Shown: in pieces, positions 22,060 to 30,523 of the stretch | Position numbering within the stretch: the first letter of the stretch is position 1 | Layout: each line of letters opens with the position of its first letter | DNA from: Paenibacillus macquariensis | GTDB taxonomy: Bacteria > Bacillota > Bacilli > Paenibacillales > Paenibacillaceae | Length of the DNA: 64,000 bases | Reading direction: 5' to 3' | Assembly: GCF_900156375.1 (NCBI RefSeq) | Contig: NZ_FTNK01000001.1 | Span: forward strand, 434,001-498,000 | Notes under the pieces: generated by a model | The model's database searches: none | What the model was told of the DNA's origin: nothing | What the model saw: the letters and a program-made list of their open reading frames with translations, nothing else | Program-made: the position numbers and the translations under genes

Positions 22060-22176
22060 TTATTCAATATATCGAAATAATCTACTTCTGCCTTCAAGAC
22101 TATATTCCAATGCTATTTTCAACTCTTTCAATAGATGTCCATTAGAGATCCTATTAATCCCACTCATTTCCAACAT
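22060..22176 (-). other. Possible Sda-like micro-ORF
   Basis: The 38-residue minus-strand ORF MLEMSGINRISNGHLLKELK continues IALEYSLEGRSRLFRYIE. It shows the spacing of the sporulation kinase inhibitor Sda: I/L-S-x(3)-L-L, then an Ala and a Leu of a helical hairpin. The usual Phe and basic tail are missing, and the ribosome site (GGTGG at 4 bases) is poor. It could be a decayed or divergent sda. Sda proteins block KinA autophosphorylation after DNA damage, which makes the position beside an SOS operon notable. Confidence 0.25.
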
Positions 22177-22206
22177 CAAACCACCATCTAACTACACGTA
22201 TGATGA

Positions 22207-22710
22207 ACTTCTTCTAATATTAACCTTCAGCTTGTAGACAACAATAAAAAGCTGATCGGCCTGTTTGAGATGGCCTCTCTCGACAACATTGAAGGGTTTA
22301 AAGCGACCATCACAGCCGATAAAATAACAACTGCGGATGGCACCCAAGTGGTTAAAGGACCATGGGAGATAGATTTCACCATTACTTCGGGCAAGCAAAA
22401 GATAAAGGATATCAACCTGGCTATTGAAAATGAAAAGCTGACTGTCACCAAAGTAAGTGTTTCTTCCATCGGTGTGGCTATTGAGGGCAAAACAGATGAC
22501 ACGAATAATGCCTTGCCTAAATATATTCCTGAAGTTAAGGTGATCGCTGCCGACGGTAAAGAGATCATTCTGAACTGCAGTTCCACTAGTACCACGAAAA
22601 ATGGATTCCAGTGGCTGTACAATCTTGATACCAAATCCAACTATGCTTTCTTGGGTGATATGGACATCAAGAGCGTAAGCATTGACGGCACAACGTTTGA
22701 CATGAAATAA
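22207..22710 (+). pseudogene. N-terminally truncated DUF4179/DUF5643-type protein remnant
   Basis: The frame is open from a stop at 22204-22206 to 22710. Upstream of the first ATG (22270) the in-frame sequence NINLQLVDNNKKLIGLFEMA is plainly coding, so the real gene began earlier and has lost its N-terminus. The body (VVKGPWEIDFTITSGKQKIK, then beta-rich repeats) resembles the extracellular C-terminal domain of DUF4179/DUF5643 anti-sigma-like membrane proteins. No membrane anchor or ribosome site remains. It is probably a pseudogene; the family call is moderate. Confidence 0.5.
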
Positions 22711-22800
22711 AAAAAGATAGGTATATACATTTGAACTTAATTCAAGATTCGATAACAAGTTTCTCATCTAGCTAATGAAAATAATGGTAGACAATTCAAG

Positions 22801-22831
22801 AAAAATAGCCCCCGGGGTAATCCCCCGAGGG
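22801..22831 (-). terminator. GC-rich terminator of the spoVIF gene
   Basis: A stem of CCC-CGGGG type pairs around TAAT (22809-22831), and on the minus strand the T-rich CTATTTTT follows. It terminates the recG-spoVIF transcript. Confidence 0.75.
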
Positions 22832-22851
22832 ATTTACGCATTAAGTATGAA

Positions 22852-23139
22852 CTACCGAAACATACCCCATAATTTAATCAGATGAAATGTATTATTAGGA
22901 TCAATACGTTGACTTAAGACAAAACGAACAATTTGTTCTTCTTCCGTAGGTGTAAACTTTTCATGCAACTGACTTCCTATTGACTTCACTAATCGCTGTA
23001 CCTTAGGACCATTTTGCAAATCCTGTTTAGTAATGCCATCAAGGAGCCCTTTAACACGCTCTTTCATAGCTGGATTTTTCATTTTAAGCTTAATCCGCTC
23101 TACTAACTGCGGGCTGATTCCATACTGCTGATAACCCAA
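22852..23139 (-). CDS. Stage VI sporulation protein F (SpoVIF) family
   Basis: The 95-residue protein (MGYQQYGISPQLVERIKLKM, ending IDPNNTFHLIKLWGMFR) matches the Paenibacillus form of the SpoVIF family. SpoVIF assists spore coat assembly late in sporulation in B. subtilis. It is helical with no signal peptide. It lies 63 bases after recG, in the same direction, with a GGGAGG-type ribosome site (GACGGGAGG) before the ATG, and it precedes a strong terminator. The family assignment rests on overall resemblance, not on a unique motif. Confidence 0.7.
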   Translation of the reverse strand: MGYQQYGISPQLVERIKLKMKNPAMKERVKGLLDGITKQDLQNGPKVQRLVKSIGSQLHEKFTPTEEEQIVRFVLSQRIDPNNTFHLIKLWGMFR

Positions 23140-23202
23140 AGATAGGCACCTCCCGTCAATTCAATCTCTCTCAGTATATGACGACAGGGTTGTCCAATGT
23201 GC

Positions 23203-25263
23203 CTAATCCATCAGATTTTCTTGGAAAACCTCTTCTTGTTGTAGGTAATTCCGAAGTGGCTCATACGAGGCGGATGTCCAAAAAGAAGCATCACCCACTA
23301 ATACAGACACATCATCTCGAGCTTGTTCCAACACAGCGAAATCACTCACCATATCCGCGAGTCTGAATTCGGGTAACCCACTTTGTTTCGTGCCGAAGAA
23401 ATCTCCAGGCCCACGTAAATCAAGATCCCGGCGAGACACTTCGAATCCGTCATCAGTCTCCGTCATAACCTGCATCCGTTCTTGTCCAATTTCAGACTTG
23501 GGATCAGCAATTAATATACAGAATGAAGCATGCTTCCCACGTCCTACACGACCTCGTAGCTGATGCAATTGAGAGAGCCCGAACCGATCAGCATCCATAA
23601 TGATCATAAGCGTAGCATTAGGAACATCCACGCCAACTTCTACGACCGTAGTTGATACAAGCAGTTGCACTTCATTGTTATTAAAAGCCTGCATGATTTC
23701 TTCTTTCTCCGCTGGTGTCATTCGACCATGCAGTATGCCTACACGATAGGAGGGAAAAGCTTGTTGCATTTGAACATGAAGATCAATCACATTCTGCACG
23801 TCTATCTTCTCTGATTCCTCAATTAACGGACAGATCAGATACGTCTGCCGACCTTGATCTACTTCTTTAGAGATAAATCCAAGGACCCGGTCCATCAGAC
23901 TATGCTTCACCCAGTACGTAGTGATCGGTATACGGCCCTTAGGACGCTCCGTAATCGTAGAGACATCCATATCACCAAATGCTGTAATCGCCAGCGTACG
24001 AGGGATCGGTGTCGCTGTCATCGTCAATACATCTGGGTTATAGCCTTTACGACGTAACACGCTACGCTGATTAACTCCGAAGCGATGTTGCTCGTCCGTG
24101 ACGACCAATCCAAGATTTCGGAAGAATACCTCATCTTGAATCAAAGCATGCGTCCCTACGACGACATCGATCATTCCCATTTGTAATGATGCCAGTAGAT
24201 CCTTACGTTTACGTCCCGTCACACTTCCTGTCAGTAGCCCAACTGAGATTCCAAAAGGTTCGAACAAACGGACAAGTGATCGCAAATGTTGCTCGGCTAA
24301 TATCTCGGTAGGTACCATCAGCGCACCTTGGAATCCTGAACGCACCGATGCATACAGCGCAATAGCTGCGATAATGGTTTTACCTGATCCGACATCACCT
24401 TGAAGCAATCGATTCATACAATACGTTGCTCGCATATCACGCAAGATTTCCAGTTCCACTTTCTTCTGAGCATCGGTTAGTTCAAAAGGAAGACTTCTAA
24501 CAAATTCGCGCACCACGGCATTCTCCACAGTATGTACTACGCCATCCATTCGCCCTCTAGTCACCGCTCGGTAAGCCTGCATCTTCAACTGGAACAGGAA
24601 TAACTCCTCATACACCATCCGCTGTCTGCCTCGTTGTCCTTCCTTCGTATCCTCGGGAAGATGAATAATAGAAATAGCCTGCTTACGCGGCAACATTTTA
24701 TACTTTTGCAAGATGTCCTGTGGAAGTATTTCTGGAATCAAGTCGCCATATTGCTGTAGCGCCTGTGCTATAATTTTACGGATCCACGTCTGCGTGATCT
24801 TAGCCCCTATAGAATAGACCGGTTGCAGCGTACCGCCTCGCTTCACGCCTTGATCCGGAAACTCCGAATCTGACACGGTCAGCTGCATCCGCTGTTGTTC
24901 CCACTTACCATTCAATATAATCTCACGACCTGCTGTCAATTGATCACGTAGAAATGGACGATTGAACCAAGTCGCTGTAAACATACGCTCTTCAGCCATC
25001 ATCTTACAGCTTAAGCGTGATTTACTACCATACCGCTGCATGACAGGTATCCCTATCACCTTAGCCTGAATGGTGATCTTATCTCCGCTCTTCACTTCAC
25101 TTAAAGAACGAAGCCGGTAGTCCTCATAACGATAAGGATAATACTCCAGTAAATCTTTGACCGTAAAAATACCAAAAGCGTGAAGCTCTCCTTCTTTAAG
25201 AGAACTCACGCCACGAACCTGTTTAACTGAAATTTCATTCAACTGAAAGCTCATATTCATCAT
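23203..25263 (-). CDS. recG: ATP-dependent DNA helicase RecG
   Basis: The 686-residue protein remodels stalled replication forks and Holliday junctions. An N-terminal wedge/OB domain is visible (about residues 1-170: GEREILN-type fold with DKITIQAKVIG). Then come helicase motifs: LLQGDVGSGKTIIAAIALY (Walker A), DEQHRFGVNQRSVLRRKG, LTMTATPIPRTLAITAFGDM, HGRMTPAEKEEIM and QLRGRVGRGKHASFC. The C-terminal RecG segment RDLDLRGPGDFFGTKQSGLP is diagnostic. Three Met codons (1, 2 and 4) share the GAGGTG site; the second or fourth may be the true start. It is 11 bases after the DegV gene. FapR/PlsX genes, which follow recG in B. subtilis, are absent here. Confidence 0.96.
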   Translation of the reverse strand: MMNMSFQLNEISVKQVRGVSSLKEGELHAFGIFTVKDLLEYYPYRYEDYRLRSLSEVKSGDKITIQAKVIGIPVMQRYGSKSRLSCKMMAEERMFTATWFNRPFLRDQLTAGREIILNGKWEQQRMQLTVSDSEFPDQGVKRGGTLQPVYSIGAKITQTWIRKIIAQALQQYGDLIPEILPQDILQKYKMLPRKQAISIIHLPEDTKEGQRGRQRMVYEELFLFQLKMQAYRAVTRGRMDGVVHTVENAVVREFVRSLPFELTDAQKKVELEILRDMRATYCMNRLLQGDVGSGKTIIAAIALYASVRSGFQGALMVPTEILAEQHLRSLVRLFEPFGISVGLLTGSVTGRKRKDLLASLQMGMIDVVVGTHALIQDEVFFRNLGLVVTDEQHRFGVNQRSVLRRKGYNPDVLTMTATPIPRTLAITAFGDMDVSTITERPKGRIPITTYWVKHSLMDRVLGFISKEVDQGRQTYLICPLIEESEKIDVQNVIDLHVQMQQAFPSYRVGILHGRMTPAEKEEIMQAFNNNEVQLLVSTTVVEVGVDVPNATLMIIMDADRFGLSQLHQLRGRVGRGKHASFCILIADPKSEIGQERMQVMTETDDGFEVSRRDLDLRGPGDFFGTKQSGLPEFRLADMVSDFAVLEQARDDVSVLVGDASFWTSASYEPLRNYLQQEEVFQENLMD

Positions 25264-25274
25264 CTACACCTCAT

Positions 25275-26132
25275 TTAAGCCGGCCATATAAATATTCCGA
25301 TTGTCCCTGTTCCCACATGACTGCCTACAACAGAACCGATATTCGTTAACACGACTTCTTCTAGCTTGTAATGAACTGAGAGTTCTTCCAAGAAAGGCTC
25401 AGCAGATTCAGGGTTAGCTGTATGGCCCACTGCCACATTTATTGTTTCAATGTTACCTAAGTCTTGTTGAAATAATTCGATCATTCGTGCAATCGCCTTT
25501 TTACGGCCCCTGACCTTCTCAACGGGATATATAACGCCATCTTGGTCAATAGAGAGAATCGGCTTAATGTTAAGTAGCGTACCAAACAAAGCAGCAGCTT
25601 TACCGATTCTTCCGCCTTTTTGCAAATATTCTAACGTGTCTACAAGGAAATAAAGCTTACGACCCTTACGCATTTGTTCTACGGCTACCACAATATCCTC
25701 TACCGCTATGCCTTGACGAGCAAGACGTGCAGCATGTACAACCAGTAGACCAAAACCATAAGAGGCCGATAGGGAATCCACAACAGTAAGATCCACATTC
25801 TCATTCATCATCGATTTAGCAATAAGAGCAGATTGATAGGTACCACTTAAAGCAGAAGAAATATGAATAGAAAGAATAGATGCACCTGGATGATCTTGTT
25901 GAATTTGCTCGTACACCCGTACATAATCCGCAGGAGAAGGCTGAGATGTTGTTGGCAACTGCTCAGCCTGACCTAACCGTTCATAAAATTCTTTGGCCGA
26001 AATTTCCACTCCATCCAGAAACGACTCGTCTCCGAACTGCAGACGAAGTGGGACAACGTGAATACCAAGACTCTTCGCTAACTCTTCTGGAATATCAGAT
26101 GTACTATCCGTGACAATAACGGTATGCGTCAA
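25275..26132 (-). CDS. DegV family fatty-acid-binding protein (FakB-like)
   Basis: The 285-residue protein shows the DegV signature: VIVTDSTSDIPEELAKSLGI, LPTTSQPSPADYV, ILSIHISSALSGTYQSALIA, VVDSLSASYGFGLLV and YLQKGGRIGKAAALFGTLLN. These form the two-domain fold that buries an acyl chain and presents its carboxylate for phosphorylation. A TTG at 26130-26132 lies 6 bases after GAGGAGGG and is the preferred start; the upstream ATG at 26159 has no ribosome site. It follows the FakA-like gene by 36 bases, so the pair likely forms the fatty acid kinase that activates exogenous fatty acids for phospholipid synthesis. Confidence 0.9.
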   Translation of the reverse strand: MTHTVIVTDSTSDIPEELAKSLGIHVVPLRLQFGDESFLDGVEISAKEFYERLGQAEQLPTTSQPSPADYVRVYEQIQQDHPGASILSIHISSALSGTYQSALIAKSMMNENVDLTVVDSLSASYGFGLLVVHAARLARQGIAVEDIVVAVEQMRKGRKLYFLVDTLEYLQKGGRIGKAAALFGTLLNIKPILSIDQDGVIYPVEKVRGRKKAIARMIELFQQDLGNIETINVAVGHTANPESAEPFLEELSVHYKLEEVVLTNIGSVVGSHVGTGTIGIFIWPA

Positions 26133-26168
26133 AGAAATCCCTCCTCTTACATGTAACATAACGAATAT

Positions 26169-27944
26169 TTAAGACTCTACTGAGAATAGATAGTAGTAAA
26201 TAGGCTGTCCGCCCTCATGAATCTCTACTTCAGCTTTAGGATACTTCTCTTCTAGCCAAGCACCCAGTTGTGCAGTCATTTCAGGATCAGCCTCTTCACC
26301 TGTAAGCACAGTCACAATCTCATCATTATTCACCAGCATTTGGGAAAGCAAGCTTTGGCAGGTATCAAGTAACGCTGCATTAGCCGTTATAATTTTTGAA
26401 TTCTGAATACCAATATATTGTCCTGCCTTAATCTCTAGCTCATCAATAACCGTATCTCTAATCGCATGAGTAACCTGACCTGATTTCACATGTGCAATAG
26501 CTGCTAACATATTCTCAGTATTGACATCATTACTTTCTTCTTCCAAAAAGGCAAAAGCAGCAGCCATTCCTTGAGGTATACTCTTACTTGGAATAACCGT
26601 TACACTGCGTTCTCCCTCCAACAACTCCCGAGCTTGCTGCGCAGCCAGTACAATGTTGGAATTATTCGGTAGAATGTAAATATGTTGCGCAGAGATAGCT
26701 GAAATCGCATTCACGAAATCCTCGGTACTTGAGTTCATGGTTTGTCCACCAGACAGAATAGCGTCTACACCCAAGCTTGTGAAAATATCTGAAATACCTT
26801 GTCCAGAAGACACCGCAATGAATCCATAAGGCGCTATTTCATCTGCGGGAGGTTCAGCTGATGCTGGCGTTGGAACTTCTGCATTCATAGGAATATCAGC
26901 AAATATTTCCGCCATCGGAGAAATATCTACACCTGATGACAGCAAATCACGATGCTGTTCACGCATATTCAGAATATGAATTTGCGTAATTTCACCATAT
27001 TTCAAAGCCAGATTCAGAACTTCACCTGGAGTCTTAGAATGCACATGAACTTTAATGATTTCGTCGTCAGGAATCACGATGATAGAGTCTCCATTTATGG
27101 ACAACAACTTCCGGAATTGCTCTTCATCAAATGGAACCCCTTGTGCCTCTCCAAGCTGACGGTTAATAAAGAATTCCATATCATATAGAAACTCAATGTC
27201 CTCCGTCTCTAGTCGAGATTGCGCACTCATAGGAATATCTAAGCTTCGCTTAGATACCTGAATTGATGCATGATTGACATCCGGAGCTTTTCTTAAAGAC
27301 CCTTGCTCCGCTGATTTTAGACCAGTTCCAGACTTTAAATGTTGTAGAAATCCTTCATAAATATACACGAGACCCTGTCCACCCGAATCAACTACGCCTA
27401 CCTGCTTAAGAATTGGCAATAGTTCTGGTGTCTGGGAGAGTGTTTCTTTCGCCTGCATAAGTACTTGTTCCATCAACTCTATGATATCGTTGGTTCGTCT
27501 GGCGAAGTGTACAGCATGCTTAGCAGACTCCTTGGCTACCGTAAGGATTGTACCCTCTACAGGCTTAACTACGGCCTTATATGCCGTCTCAACGCCAACC
27601 TGTAAGGCAGCAGCGAATTGTTGCGTGTTCAGTTCTTGATATGGTGCTGCATAACGTCCGAACCCACGGAATAACTGAGACAGAATAACCCCTGAATTTC
27701 CTCGCGCTCCCATTAGGAGACCTTTAGACAATATACCCGAGATATGTCCTATAGACTCAGAGTTATTCTTCTTTAATTCAGTCACACCCGCAGTCATCGT
27801 CAAATTCATATTTGTCCCCGTATCTCCATCTGGCACCGGAAATACATTAAGGGTATTGACATGCTCTGCATGTTGCTGTAATTGTTCCGCTCCGAGCAAG
27901 ACCATCGCGGCAAAATCTATTCCATTCAAAGTACGTATACTCAA
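26169..27944 (-). CDS. fakA: DAK2-domain protein YloV, fatty acid kinase subunit A-like (FakA)
   Basis: The 591-residue protein has an N-terminal DAK2 ATP-binding domain (about 1-200) with FPVPDGDTGTNMNLTM (metal-binding Asp cluster), LLMGARGNSGVILSQLFRGF and QVGVVDSGGQGLVYIYEGFL. A linker and a C-terminal domain shared with FakA follow (VSSGQGISDIFTSLGVDAIL, ILPNNSNIVLAAQQ). A TTG at 27942-27944 (LSIRTLNG, matching the MSIRTL start of YloV) is preferred, with AAGGGGA 8 bases upstream; the ATG 36 bases earlier is poorly placed. It phosphorylates fatty acids held by FakB (DegV). In B. subtilis an Asp23-family gene (yloU) precedes this gene; here it is missing, and the only Asp23 gene is near 62 kb. 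Confidence 0.92.
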   Translation of the reverse strand: MSIRTLNGIDFAAMVLLGAEQLQQHAEHVNTLNVFPVPDGDTGTNMNLTMTAGVTELKKNNSESIGHISGILSKGLLMGARGNSGVILSQLFRGFGRYAAPYQELNTQQFAAALQVGVETAYKAVVKPVEGTILTVAKESAKHAVHFARRTNDIIELMEQVLMQAKETLSQTPELLPILKQVGVVDSGGQGLVYIYEGFLQHLKSGTGLKSAEQGSLRKAPDVNHASIQVSKRSLDIPMSAQSRLETEDIEFLYDMEFFINRQLGEAQGVPFDEEQFRKLLSINGDSIIVIPDDEIIKVHVHSKTPGEVLNLALKYGEITQIHILNMREQHRDLLSSGVDISPMAEIFADIPMNAEVPTPASAEPPADEIAPYGFIAVSSGQGISDIFTSLGVDAILSGGQTMNSSTEDFVNAISAISAQHIYILPNNSNIVLAAQQARELLEGERSVTVIPSKSIPQGMAAAFAFLEEESNDVNTENMLAAIAHVKSGQVTHAIRDTVIDELEIKAGQYIGIQNSKIITANAALLDTCQSLLSQMLVNNDEIVTVLTGEEADPEMTAQLGAWLEEKYPKAEVEIHEGGQPIYYYLFSVES

Positions 27945-28221
27945 GTGAGATATCCCCTTCCTACCTTGATACATAAACAACTGGCATCTTTAATTTATAT
28001 TTTATTTGTTAATACTACATTCACAATCGAATTTATGTTCTTTCATTCATCAATCAAAGATCAATAATTTTTTTTCGATGTGTGAAACCCCTAAGGTCTA
28101 TGTTGTCAAATCAAGAGAAAACCCTATCACACCAGCTTAATTCACTCGTATTTATACGTTTAATATTGACTATATAATATTGTACTATAAGAACCAAAAG
28201 AAATAAATGTTTTTAGGATGG

Positions 28222-28251
28222 TTGACTAAGCATTTTTTGCTGTGATAGAAT
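28222..28251 (+). promoter_or_regulatory. Promoter of rpmB
   Basis: TTGACT (28222-28227) and TAGAAT (28246-28251) are separated by 18 bases, a good sigma-A promoter about 50 bases before rpmB. Another TTGACT at 28166-28171 is followed by TATAAG after only 14 bases. The 27945-28300 gap holds these and presumably the divergent yloV promoter; no gene is seen there. Confidence 0.6.
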
Positions 28252-28300
28252 ATATAAGTATTGTTTTATGCAGGTGTATTGGAACAAGGAGGTGTAATCT

Positions 28301-28489
28301 ATGTCTCGCAAATGTTATATTACAGGTAAAAAACCAGGCACTGGTAACCATGTATCTCACGCCAACAACCGCAATCGTCGTACTTGGGGCGTTAACGTTC
28401 AAAAAGTTCGTATTTTGGTGGATGGTAAACTAAAACGCGTCTACGTTAGTACTCGTGCTTTGAAGTCAGGTAAAGTCACTCGCGCCTAA
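28301..28489 (+). CDS. rpmB: 50S ribosomal protein L28
   Basis: The 62-residue basic protein starts [20 protein letters not shown] and contains [17 protein letters not shown], the L28 signature, with a C-terminal [13 protein letters not shown]. Only the first Cys of the zinc-ribbon positions is present, so this is the zinc-independent form. AAGGAGGTG lies 7 bases before the ATG. It is transcribed divergently from yloV and is followed by two successive terminators. Confidence 0.97.
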   Translation: MSRKCYITGKKPGTGNHVSHANNRNRRTWGVNVQKVRILVDGKLKRVYVSTRALKSGKVTRA

Positions 28490-28510
28490 TATCTACAACA
28501 GCATATAAGC

Positions 28511-28543
28511 AAAAAGCACCTTGTTTTCATCAGGTGCTTTTTT
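28511..28543 (+). terminator. rpmB terminator
   Basis: AAAAGCACCT (28512-28521) pairs with AGGTGCTTTT (28532-28541) and runs into TTTTTT. It is a strong intrinsic terminator 20 bases after rpmB. Confidence 0.85.
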
Positions 28544-28547
28544 CATT

Positions 28548-28602
28548 CCTCAGACCGTGTGTATTTTGATTCTATCCTAAGCCGCGGTCCGAGGTTTTTT
28601 TT
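28548..28602 (+). terminator. Second terminator-like hairpin after rpmB
   Basis: CCTC-GACCG and CGGTC-GAGG (28548-28557, 28585-28594) pair with one mismatch and are followed by eight T residues. It probably backs up the rpmB terminator and insulates the convergent spoVM gene. Confidence 0.6.
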
Positions 28603-28633
28603 CATTGGACGGCATGCCAGCGAACGATAGCGG

Positions 28634-28714
28634 TCAATTCTTGTGAAATGTGTTAAGAATGGCTTTGACAAACCCTCCCAAAAACCTTGGTAACTTGAAT
28701 GTGTAAAATTTCAT
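28634..28714 (-). CDS. spoVM: Stage V sporulation protein M
   Basis: A 26-residue ORF reads MKFYTFKLPRFLGGFVKAIL then NTFHKN, essentially the SpoVM sequence. GGGGAGGGTGAGAC, an excellent ribosome site, precedes the ATG. SpoVM is an amphipathic helix that recognises the convex forespore membrane and anchors the SpoIVA coat basement layer. The short length, the conserved LGGFVKAIL segment and the position between rpe and rpmB, as in B. subtilis, make the call firm even though the gene is tiny. It is presumably transcribed by a mother-cell sigma factor; I did not identify the promoter. Confidence 0.95.
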   Translation of the reverse strand: MKFYTFKLPRFLGGFVKAILNTFHKN

Positions 28715-28783
28715 GTCTCACCCTCCCCATCATTCTCATGCCTTCCGATATTGATCCACTGAGCCTTCACTGTGACTGACAAC

Positions 28784-28818
28784 AAAAAAGGCTACATGAG
28801 AATTCTGCTCATGTAACC
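28784..28818 (-). terminator. Terminator of the rpe operon
   Basis: GGCTACATGAG (28790-28800) pairs with CTCATGTAACC (28808-28818) with one mismatch, followed on the minus strand by six T residues. It ends the rlmN-prpC-prkC-rsgA-rpe transcript. Confidence 0.85.
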
Positions 28819-28882
28819 ATATTTATGCGAGGACAGCGTGCCCTATGACTCATAGTCATAAGGGACAAAGGTGAAATTACTC

Positions 28883-29545
28883 TTACTTTCCTTCTATGCT
28901 ATCTCTAATCTGGGAAATCGCAAGGGCTCTATTGCTTTGGCCAAACACTGCACTACCAGCAACCAGTACATCCGCACCTGCTTCTACAACCAACGGAGCC
29001 GTATCTACGGTAACTCCACCATCCACCTGTATGTGCACATCGAATAGCGAAGATTCATTCAACATTTGACGTACCTCACGTATTTTGTGAAGTGTACGAG
29101 GAATAAATGACTGTCCTCCAAACCCAGGATTCACGGTCATAATCAGGACCATATCAAGATCTGGCAATACTTCTTGTAAGACCGATACGTGAGTCCCAGG
29201 ATTAATAGCAACCCCAACTTGCACGCCCATTTCCTTTATCATATGCACGACACGGTGCAAATGTGTACAAGCTTCCGCATGTACAGTAATGACCTTCGCA
29301 CCAGCCTTCACGAAGTCGGCGATATAACGTTCAGGTTGTTCGATCATTAAATGCACATCAAGAGGAAGCGTTGTATGGTGCTGGATAGCACTAACAATAG
29401 GGGGACCTAACGTAATGTTAGGGACAAAATGTCCGTCCATTACGTCAACGTGGATCCAATCTGCCCCTCCTGCTTCAACTTCGGCAATCTCCATTCCTAA
29501 CTTAGCAAAATCAGCAGACAATATGGATGGCGCAATTTTGATCAT
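28883..29545 (-). CDS. rpe: Ribulose-phosphate 3-epimerase
   Basis: The 220-residue TIM-barrel enzyme interconverts ribulose-5-phosphate and xylulose-5-phosphate in the pentose phosphate pathway. Visible signatures are [34 protein letters not shown] (metal-binding His/Asp), VDVMDGH-type and [14 protein letters not shown], and [24 protein letters not shown] at 29554 overlaps the rsgA stop, but ATG 29545 is preferred: GGAGG lies 11 bases upstream and the protein then begins [10 protein letters not shown] as usual. It is the last gene of the operon before a strong terminator. Confidence 0.97.
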   Translation of the reverse strand: MIKIAPSILSADFAKLGMEIAEVEAGGADWIHVDVMDGHFVPNITLGPPIVSAIQHHTTLPLDVHLMIEQPERYIADFVKAGAKVITVHAEACTHLHRVVHMIKEMGVQVGVAINPGTHVSVLQEVLPDLDMVLIMTVNPGFGGQSFIPRTLHKIREVRQMLNESSLFDVHIQVDGGVTVDTAPLVVEAGADVLVAGSAVFGQSNRALAISQIRDSIEGK

Positions 29546-29550
29546 TTCTG

Positions 29551-30474
29551 TCAATACCTCCGCTTTTTATCTTTCATCTCTGCATAGAAATGAACATAAT
29601 TATCATAGCGTATCTGTGCAATTTCACCTTTATCCTTAGCTTCAATCACCTTACAACCAGGTTCATGTAGATGACTACATCCCCTGAACTTACACACTGC
29701 AGCGTAAGATTCGAACTCCCTGAAACAAGCGGATAAGTCACCCACTTCCATCTCTAAAAAGTCCAGTTGACTAAACCCTGGGGTATCTGCAACAAATGCG
29801 CCATTATCCAATTCAATGAGCTCAACATGCCGGGTCGTATGTTTACCTCGACCTAGCTTCATACTAATCTCATTCGTCTCTAGGTTAAGACTCGGCATTA
29901 ATGCGTTGAGAAGAGATGATTTACCTACGCCTGATTGTCCAGAGAATACACAAATGTGTCCAGCAAGACGTTCGCGTAATTGCTCTCTTCCTCTACCCGT
30001 ACGGGTACTTGTTACAATAACCTCATAACCGATTCGTTCGTAGAGCTCTTGTACATACGTTATTGGATCATCCTTAGAAATCTCTTCACCCTCTAGCAAG
30101 TCCTGCTTCGTCAGGCATATCAACGTATCAAGTCCAGAGTGCTCGATATGTACTAAGAACTTATCCAGAAGGGGTAAATTCAAGTCCGGCTCACGTAAAG
30201 AAAATAACAACACTGCAAACTGGACGTTGGCAATGGGAGGACGTATCAACTCAGAATGGCGTGGCATGATTTCATTTACCGTACCTTCATTGTGGTCCGA
30301 TAAGGAATACACGACATGATCTCCTACCAAAGGAGTTATCCCTCTATTCCTAAATACTCCACGACCTCTACATTGAATCGCTGGCTGCCCTTCTGTCGTT
30401 ACCGCCTTGCCGTTTTCAATCGGCTTAACGTAATAATATCCGCTCAGTGCTTTTACGATTACACCATCTGGCAT
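29551..30474 (-). CDS. rsgA: Small ribosomal subunit biogenesis GTPase RsgA
   Basis: The 307-residue circularly permuted GTPase helps late 30S assembly. An N-terminal OB-fold (about 1-65) is followed by LTKQDLLEG (G4 first), then [18 protein letters not shown] (G1), and DTPGFSQLD (G3). The C-terminal zinc region is [20 protein letters not shown], with Cys/His ligands ([20 protein letters not shown]). The permuted motif order is diagnostic. It follows prkC by 49 bases and overlaps the TTG that precedes rpe. In B. subtilis the homologue (YloQ/CpgA) is a substrate of PrkC, encoded next door, so coordinated control is plausible. Confidence 0.97.
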   Translation of the reverse strand: MPDGVIVKALSGYYYVKPIENGKAVTTEGQPAIQCRGRGVFRNRGITPLVGDHVVYSLSDHNEGTVNEIMPRHSELIRPPIANVQFAVLLFSLREPDLNLPLLDKFLVHIEHSGLDTLICLTKQDLLEGEEISKDDPITYVQELYERIGYEVIVTSTRTGRGREQLRERLAGHICVFSGQSGVGKSSLLNALMPSLNLETNEISMKLGRGKHTTRHVELIELDNGAFVADTPGFSQLDFLEMEVGDLSACFREFESYAAVCKFRGCSHLHEPGCKVIEAKDKGEIAQIRYDNYVHFYAEMKDKKRRY

Positions 30475-30523
30475 ACATGAATGGCCTCACTTTCCAAAGA
30501 ACTATGGATGGTTATACGAATTC

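Noticed and set aside
22192..22767. 191-residue minus-strand ORF
   Set aside because: It is the reverse complement of the DUF5643-like remnant, which shows coding-like protein sequence on the plus strand; this frame has no ribosome site.
28242..28433. ORF overlapping rpmB in another frame
   Set aside because: The rpmB frame encodes a textbook L28; the other starts at the promoter's -10 region.
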